Of a DNA stretch of 12,565 nucleotides, positions 8,810 to 12,565 are shown one piece after another. A model generated the notes under the pieces. The model was not told where the DNA came from and made no database searches. It saw only the letters and a list, made by a program, of their open reading frames with translations. The translations under genes and the position numbers were made by a program. Source of the stretch: Pseudomonadota bacterium (lineage in GTDB: Bacteria > Bdellovibrionota_B > Oligoflexia > Oligoflexales > JAPPIL01). The number at the start of each line of letters is the position of its first letter. Position 1 is the stretch's first letter. Location of the stretch: assembly GCA_028877195.1 (NCBI GenBank), contig JAPPIL010000249.1, positions 1 to 12,565 of the forward strand, given 5' to 3'.

Positions 8810-8929
8810 ATTCTCGCTCCTGTGATTTTATACTAATACACACCTGCCAGACGACGACACACGACCATGATGACACAATGACTAACACATTGAAATAGCA
8901 TTCAGACAGAGGTATGACCGTAGCGGCTA

Positions 8930-9316
8930 CTACTTGATTTCAACTTCTGCGCCAGCCTTTTCTAAAGCGGCTTTTACTTTTTCTGATTCCTCTTTGTTGA
9001 TACCTTCTTTGACGTTCTTGGGCACGCCTTCCACAAGCTCCTTCGCTTCTTTCAGCCCCAAACCAGTCAATGCCCTGACCTCTTTGATGACGTTGATTTT
9101 CTTTTCACCAAACGATTTCAGCACCACTGTGAATTCAGTTTGCTCGGCTGCACTATCGGCTGCCGCTCCTCCTGCTGCTGGTGCTGCTGCGACCGCAACT
9201 GCGGCTTGGGCACTAACACCAAACTTTTCCTCCAACTCTTTAACCAGTGCGGAAGCTTCCAATAACGTGAGATTCTCAAGAAAATTTACCACCTGATCCT
9301 TGCTTACTGATGCCAT
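8930..9316 (-). CDS. rplL: 50S ribosomal protein L7/L12
   Basis: Stalk protein of the 50S subunit, 128 aa (E. coli 121), present as dimers on L10 and recruiting translational GTPases. The N-terminal dimerisation helices occupy about 1-35 (VVNFLENLTLLEASALVKELEEKFGV split over this range), followed by an Ala/Gly/Pro-rich hinge at about 37-58 and the C-terminal factor-binding domain with the family signature KINVIKEVRALTGLGLKEAK. ATG start with GGGAG 7 nt upstream. The coding region ends in tandem TAG TAG stops (8927-8932). It lies 40 nt after rplJ, its normal partner gene, and before rpoB as in most bacteria. Confidence 0.97.
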   Translation of the reverse strand: MASVSKDQVVNFLENLTLLEASALVKELEEKFGVSAQAAVAVAAAPAAGGAAADSAAEQTEFTVVLKSFGEKKINVIKEVRALTGLGLKEAKELVEGVPKNVKEGINKEESEKVKAALEKAGAEVEIK

Positions 9317-9356
9317 ACTACTTCTCCCTGTTAGCTCAAAACCCTCATTACCTGTA

Positions 9357-9881
9357 TCACTTGGCTGTTATGTTGTCTCGCAGTGCGGCCGTGAGCTGCA
9401 CCAACGATCTCGGCACTCCTTGTAAAACCGTTAGCAACTGACGGTGCGGGGCGACTATTGTTCCGACTAAACGGGCAAGCAGCACCTCTTTGCTTGGTAG
9501 CGAAGCAATCTCCTCCATCATCGCTGTGGAAATGAGGTTGCCATACATTACGGCGTTCTTGATTTTGAATTTGTCGTTGTCTTTGCGAAAGTCTAACACT
9601 TGTTTGATCCCTTGTGCGAGATCGCCGTATAGGTAGGTTATCCCGACAGGCCCACGCATATGCTCCCGCAACACCCCAAACCGTTCGCTGTTTTGTAGCG
9701 CGATCTTGACCAGCCTGTTCTTGGCGATTTTGAACTCCCCATCATGTGGGTAAAGGCTGCGCCGCAGTTTCGTTAGGTCAGCGACAGTCAAACCTTGATA
9801 CTCCGCCAATACACAGGCATTAGCACGCTGCATACGCTCTTGTAATTGTTCAACCAGTTCTTGTTTTTCTGCGAGGTTCAC
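9357..9881 (-). CDS. rplJ: 50S ribosomal protein L10
   Basis: Stalk base protein, 174 aa (E. coli 165), which anchors L7/L12 dimers to 23S rRNA next to L11. The start is typical (MNLAEKQELVEQLQERM), with EYQGLTVADLTKLRRSL and the FKIAKNRLVKIAL stretch in the rRNA-binding domain, then RGPVGITYLYGD, and a C-terminal helix for L12 binding. GTG start; the Shine-Dalgarno AGGAAA lies inside the last codons of rplA, and only 7 nt separate the rplA stop from this start. Translation is therefore probably coupled to rplA. That gap is too short for the structured L10-binding leader that commonly precedes rplJ. Confidence 0.96.
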   Translation of the reverse strand: MNLAEKQELVEQLQERMQRANACVLAEYQGLTVADLTKLRRSLYPHDGEFKIAKNRLVKIALQNSERFGVLREHMRGPVGITYLYGDLAQGIKQVLDFRKDNDKFKIKNAVMYGNLISTAMMEEIASLPSKEVLLARLVGTIVAPHRQLLTVLQGVPRSLVQLTAALRDNITAK

Positions 9882-9888
9882 TTGTGTG

Positions 9889-10587
9889 CTATTTCCTGAA
9901 CTGTGCTGGGTTCAATGCGACACCAGCCCCCATAGTCGGTGAAATTGAAACCCGTTTCAAATAAGTAGCCTTTGCCGCTGCAGGCTTCAGCCTTATCAAC
10001 TCATCAATGGCAGCGACAACATTGTCTTTCAAATGCGCATCAGAGAAACTAACCCGACCAACAGAAGTGTGAACGATGCCGGCCTTGTCGCACTTGAGTT
10101 CGGCTCGACCGAGCTTGAGTTCACGAATAGCTTTGGCAACGGCAAAAGTAACTGTGCCAATCTTCGGGTTAGGCATCAAGCCACGCGGCCCTAGCACTCG
10201 CCCCAATGTTCCTACTGTTTTCATCATATCGGGGGTAGCGATAACATGGTCAAACTCAAGCCAACCACCTGATATTTTAGCAGCCAAGTCATCAGTTCCG
10301 ACAAAATCGACCCCCTCCTGCTCGGCTTCCAACGCCTTCTCACCTTGAGCGAAGACAACGATGCGTGCTTTCTTACCCAACCCATGCGGCAACGACACCG
10401 CACCACGCACGTTTTGATTGGCATGGCGAGGGTCAACACCAAGATTTACAGCTAAATCAACACTGCCATCAAAACTTGCGAAGGAAGTTTTTTTGGCTAA
10501 CGCGAGACCCTCTTCAAGGCTATACAAGCGCCCCCGCTCAACTACCGATGCTGCCAACCGATATTTTTTACCAGCCTTATGCGCCAC
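9889..10587 (-). CDS. rplA: 50S ribosomal protein L1
   Basis: L1, 232 aa (E. coli 234), forms the mobile L1 stalk of the 50S subunit and is a translational repressor of its own operon in several bacteria. Family features: the N-terminal AHKAGKKYR start, VDLAVNLGVDPRHANQNVRG at about 43-62, the signature GRVLGPRGLMPNPKIGTV at about 129-146, and a C-terminal SPTMGAGVALNP. GTG start with GAGG 7 nt upstream. It sits 84 nt after rplK in the usual order; that spacer shows only short purine-rich GCAAG-like repeats and no clear structure. Confidence 0.96.
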   Translation of the reverse strand: MAHKAGKKYRLAASVVERGRLYSLEEGLALAKKTSFASFDGSVDLAVNLGVDPRHANQNVRGAVSLPHGLGKKARIVVFAQGEKALEAEQEGVDFVGTDDLAAKISGGWLEFDHVIATPDMMKTVGTLGRVLGPRGLMPNPKIGTVTFAVAKAIRELKLGRAELKCDKAGIVHTSVGRVSFSDAHLKDNVVAAIDELIRLKPAAAKATYLKRVSISPTMGAGVALNPAQFRK

Positions 10588-10671
10588 GATTCGACCTCGC
10601 TATTTCTTACGCATCCGTTTGCTTCTTGCTTCTGCTCACTTGCGCACTTGCTAGCACAGACACCGCTGTCA

Positions 10672-11106
10672 TCAATCTGCTTGCGGCTCGACCTCAATCC
10701 CCATACTGCGCGCTGAACCTGCGATAATGCGCATCGCACTTGCGTCATCTTCAGCATTCAAATCATCACGCTTCTTGCGAGCAACCTCTAACAACTGTGC
10801 TTGTGTTATCTTGCCACAGGACTCCTTGCCTGGGGTCTTTGAACCCTTGCTGATCGCAGCGGCTTTGCGCAACAATTCGGCAGCGGGCGGGCATTTCGTT
10901 ACAAAGCTAAAAGTCTTGTCTGTGTAGACGGTAATCACCGTCGGCAGAGTATCGCCCTCCTGCTTTTGCGTGCGAGAGTTGAACTCTTTACAAAAAGCCA
11001 TAATGTTGACACCGCGCTGTCCAAGCGCTGGGCCAACAGGCGGAGCTGGGTTCGCCTTTCCTGCTGGAATTTGTAACTTGATGAGACCTGCGATCTTCTT
11101 TGCCAC
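10672..11106 (-). CDS. rplK: 50S ribosomal protein L11
   Basis: L11, 144 aa with the start chosen here (E. coli 142). It binds the GTPase-associated region of 23S rRNA and is the site of RelA-related and thiopeptide effects in the family. Visible: AKKIAGLIKLQIPAGKANP at the N-terminus, the proline-rich PAPPVGPALGQRGVNIMAFC linker region, and the C-terminal rRNA-binding domain with a KTPGKESCGKITQAQL stretch and MRIIAGSARSMGIEV. I chose the GTG at 11106 because it gives the conserved N-terminus and has GAGGA upstream (about 11 nt). An in-frame GTG at 11130 would add 8 residues but lacks a ribosome binding site. Confidence 0.95.
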   Translation of the reverse strand: MAKKIAGLIKLQIPAGKANPAPPVGPALGQRGVNIMAFCKEFNSRTQKQEGDTLPTVITVYTDKTFSFVTKCPPAAELLRKAAAISKGSKTPGKESCGKITQAQLLEVARKKRDDLNAEDDASAMRIIAGSARSMGIEVEPQAD

Positions 11107-11237
11107 GCTGCTGCGTTTCCTCACACTCACATTTTCGCTGCGTTAGCCCGCCGTGTCATTTCGTTGCGTATCAGGCGAGTTGCCACCGAGCGTTTGAAGG
11201 TATACAGCCCCACTCTAGAAACTTCAAGACCAAAGAA
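11107..11237 (-). other. Leader between nusG and rplK
   Basis: A 131-nt non-coding stretch, the longest gap in the ribosomal-protein part of the operon. In many bacteria the mRNA just ahead of rplK holds the L1-binding feedback site. Here GAGTG and CGCTC (minus strand, around 11186-11215) can pair as a 5-bp stem, and the 8-mer AACGCAGC occurs twice near the rplK end, but I cannot identify the L1 motif with confidence. Function is inferred from position only. Confidence 0.25.
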
Positions 11238-11891
11238 TCAGGAGATTTTTTCGGCCTGATCAAAATCAATTTCAACAGGCGTTTCACGCCCAAAGATACT
11301 TACCAACACTCGCAGTTTTGTTTTTTCAGGGCGCACTTCGTCGATCGTGCCGCTGAAATTAGCAAATGCACCTTCCTTGATTTTTACCGTCTCGCCCTTC
11401 TCATACATAACCTTGACCTCCGCAACGGCTTTCTCACCGCCCATTTCCTGTGAAGTAAGGCGTAGAGCCTCCCGCTCGGAGATCGGACGCGGGTTGCGGG
11501 TATTGCCGACAAAGCCGCTAATCTTGGGCGTGCCGTTGACTAGTTGGCGGGTCTCAACCGAGTAGAGCATCTTGACCAAGATGTAACCAGGGTAAAGTGT
11601 CTTGGAGCTTGTTTTTTTCTTGCCACTGTCAGTCAGCTTCTCAATCTGGGCGGTGGGGACGTATATCTCACTGATATGGTCTGCCATACCGAGCTTGTCA
11701 ATGCGTTCCTGTAGTGCGAGCTTTGCCTTTGCCTCACTGCCAGAATAAGTATGAACTACATACCACTTATGATCCAATCCCTTCTCACTTATCTCGCTTG
11801 TCTCACTTGTCGTGGCAGGGGCTGTTGATGCCTTTTGAGCCTGTTCTGTCGCGCTCTTTTGGTTGTTGGCGTTGGTTTCGTCTGTGGTCAT
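11238..11891 (-). CDS. nusG: Transcription termination/antitermination factor NusG
   Basis: NusG, 217 aa (E. coli 181), binds the RNA polymerase clamp, increases processivity and links it to Rho or the ribosome. The NGN domain begins at about residue 40 (HKWYVVHTYSGSEAKAKLAL) and includes LYPGYILVKM; the C-terminal KOW domain spans about 160-215 (KGETVKIKEGAFANFSGTI). The first 38 or so residues are a Thr/Ser/Ala/Glu/Asn-rich, low-complexity extension not present in E. coli NusG. The ATG at 11891 was chosen: it overlaps the secE stop as ATGA, with AAGAAG about 8 nt upstream. A TTG at 11915 would add 8 residues (7 before the ATG plus itself) and seems less likely. Confidence 0.96.
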   Translation of the reverse strand: MTTDETNANNQKSATEQAQKASTAPATTSETSEISEKGLDHKWYVVHTYSGSEAKAKLALQERIDKLGMADHISEIYVPTAQIEKLTDSGKKKTSSKTLYPGYILVKMLYSVETRQLVNGTPKISGFVGNTRNPRPISEREALRLTSQEMGGEKAVAEVKVMYEKGETVKIKEGAFANFSGTIDEVRPEKTKLRVLVSIFGRETPVEIDFDQAEKIS

Positions 11892-12268
11892 GATATTATC
11901 TTCTTTAAAAGCCAAGCAAATCCCAAATCAAATACAGCCAAAATGACTGAAAAGATACCAACCACTACCACTACGATAAGCGTCATCTTCTTGGTGTCGG
12001 GCCAAGTAGGCCAAGTTACCTTGCGTAGCTCGGCGATAGAAGCAAGGTAGTAGTCATGATTGTCTTTGTTTTTTCTAACGCTGTAAACAACCGCTATACC
12101 AGCGACGACGCTTATTGCCCCCACTACTTGACTAAACCAAAGACTGTAGTCGTCAGCCCAACCAACAAACACACCGATCGAATTGAGTGCCTTCCAAGAC
12201 ACGTATATCAACATCAGAGTGCCAACGACATAACAGATATTTAGCCAAGTGGAGTCGTCTTTAGTCAT
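11888..12268 (-). CDS. secE: Preprotein translocase subunit SecE
   Basis: SecE, 126 aa, clamps SecY in the inner-membrane SecYEG channel. Three hydrophobic segments are visible: about 8-28, 42-64 and 96-120. The conserved SecE signature ELRKVTWPTWPDTKKMT (80-96), an amphipathic helix followed by the last membrane segment, identifies the family. Many bacteria have a short one-helix SecE of about 60-80 residues; the three-helix form resembles the 127-residue E. coli protein. ATG start with a weak GGA-type ribosome binding site about 9 nt upstream. Its stop overlaps the nusG start (ATGA), so the two are probably translationally coupled. It follows tRNA-Trp by 49 nt. Confidence 0.95.
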   Translation of the reverse strand: MTKDDSTWLNICYVVGTLMLIYVSWKALNSIGVFVGWADDYSLWFSQVVGAISVVAGIAVVYSVRKNKDNHDYYLASIAELRKVTWPTWPDTKKMTLIVVVVVGIFSVILAVFDLGFAWLLKKIIS

Positions 12269-12317
12269 AATCGCAATCCATTTACCTGTTGCTTGTTATT
12301 AGTGCGATACACTACAG

Positions 12318-12391
12318 CGGGCAAGGAGGGACTCGAACCCCCAACATGCGGATTTGGAATCCGCCGCTCTACCAATTGGAGCTACTTACCC
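12318..12391 (-). tRNA. tRNA-Trp (CCA anticodon)
   Basis: A full cloverleaf folds on the minus strand, 74 nt: acceptor GGGTAAG with CTTGCCC (one G-U pair), D stem GCTC/GAGC, anticodon stem GCGGA/TCCGC with loop TTCCAAA, variable loop ATGTT, T stem GGGGG/CCCTC with loop TTCGAGT, and discriminator G73. The anticodon CCA is at 12355-12357 and reads UGG, tryptophan. The 3' CCA is not encoded (next bases are CTG), so it must be added post-transcriptionally. Placement just ahead of secE is a recurrent bacterial arrangement, implying release from a common transcript by RNase processing. Confidence 0.97.
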
Positions 12392-12406
12392 TGGTCTTGT
12401 TGAAGA

Positions 12407-12412
12407 ATAATA
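12407..12412 (-). promoter_or_regulatory. Candidate -10 element for the tRNA-Trp/secE operon
   Basis: TATTAT on the minus strand matches the sigma-70 -10 consensus at 5 of 6 positions and would place transcription start about 9 nt before the tRNA 5' end. No good -35 lies at 16-18 nt; a TTGTCA exists at 12437-12442, but its spacing of 24 nt is too long. Transcription could equally come from a gene beyond the window edge. Tentative. Confidence 0.3.
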
Positions 12413-12426
12413 CCTCTAGTTAGCAC

Positions 12427-12471
12427 ATAACTATGCTGACAAATACAACTGCACAGAAAGACTGTTTGTTT
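12427..12471 (-). repeat. Diverged dispersed repeat, copy upstream of tRNA-Trp
   Basis: Partner of the copy at 4531-4574, in the same orientation, with about 77% identity by eye and a 20/23 core. On the operon strand it lies between the large hairpin at 12484-12521 and tRNA-Trp, paralleling the other copy, which lies between a hairpin and rpoC. Confidence 0.5.
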
Positions 12472-12483
12472 TTGGTATTATCG

Positions 12484-12521
12484 GGATCAAAGCATGTGCC
12501 CAAAGGCACGTGCTTTGATCC
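12484..12521. other. Long hairpin upstream of tRNA-Trp
   Basis: Arms GGATCAAAGCATGTGCC (12484-12500) and GGCACGTGCTTTGATCC (12505-12521) form a 17-bp stem with a CAAA loop. The single non-Watson-Crick position (12495/12510) is a G-U pair in plus-strand RNA but a C-A mismatch in minus-strand RNA, so the fold is slightly better as a plus-strand transcript. Neither side has a U-tract. It might end or process a transcript arriving from beyond the edge, or belong to a repeat element. Confidence 0.75.
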
Positions 12522-12526
12522 GAATA

Positions 12527-12555
12527 AGCTAGTCGCCTATCGGCGACTGTTAGCT
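12527..12555. other. Second hairpin near the right edge
   Basis: AGTCGCC (12531-12537) pairs with GGCGACT (12542-12548) around TATC, and an outer AGCT/AGCT pair (12527-12530, 12552-12555) extends it across a 3-nt GTT bulge. It is only 5 bases from the long hairpin. No U-tract follows in the bases present. No coding sequence is seen in 12392-12565. Confidence 0.65.
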
Positions 12556-12565
12556 CGCTGTCAGA

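Noticed and set aside
8810..8929. A TATAAA-like motif and short GTAGC/GCTAC stem as a promoter or attenuator before rpoB
   Set aside because: No matching -35 at suitable spacing, and the stem has almost no loop and no U-tract.
11888..11915. TTG start for nusG at 11915
   Set aside because: The ATG at 11891 overlaps the secE stop in the common ATGA arrangement and has a purine-rich site at suitable spacing.
12291..12300. GCTTGTTATT, a 10-base match to part of the 42-bp repeat on the opposite strand
   Set aside because: Similarity does not extend beyond 10 bases, which is close to chance for this window length.

Overview
This window is almost entirely one conserved bacterial core operon, read on the minus strand from right to left: tRNA-Trp, secE, nusG, rplK, rplA, rplJ, rplL, rpoB, rpoC. 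It encodes part of the Sec translocase, a transcription elongation factor, the L11/L1/L10/L7-L12 ribosomal proteins and the two large RNA polymerase subunits. All eight protein genes in the cluster are intact, with family-typical lengths and key residues. At the left edge the 3' end of an unrelated plus-strand gene, the C-terminus of a DUF4143-type ATPase-associated protein, runs convergently into rpoC, and a probable shared bidirectional terminator lies between them.

The organism looks like a Gram-negative-type bacterium of moderate GC content. RpoC carries the long lineage-specific insertion in the trigger loop (SI3-like), RpoB has a proteobacterial-style SI2 region, and SecE has three predicted membrane segments rather than one. 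RpoB and NusG read as deltaproteobacteria-like (Desulfobacterota, Myxococcota, SAR324 and similar groups), but genus and even phylum cannot be fixed by eye. Three ribosomal protein genes (rplK, rplA, rplJ) appear to start with GTG.

Layout: 1-278 partial DUF4143 gene (+); 252-293 hairpin terminator; 318-4493 rpoC; 4494-4672 an unusual spacer with a 42-bp perfect direct repeat at each end and a strong GC-rich hairpin between; 4673-8809 rpoB; 8810-8929 spacer; 8930-9316 rplL; 9357-9881 rplJ; 9889-10587 rplA; 10672-11106 rplK; 11107-11237 leader of rplK; 11238-11891 nusG overlapping secE (11888-12268); 12318-12391 tRNA-Trp; 12392-12565 a gene-free stretch with two clear hairpins and a probable promoter. 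No gap exceeds 300 bases.

The genes themselves are ordinary and no undescribed system is visible in them. What merits a second look is in the spacers: the duplicated 42-mer between rpoB and rpoC, a diverged repeat of about 44 nt shared between that spacer and the region upstream of tRNA-Trp, a 7-nt rplA-rplJ gap that leaves no room for the usual L10 leader, and a Shine-Dalgarno spacing that points to a TTG start for rpoC.
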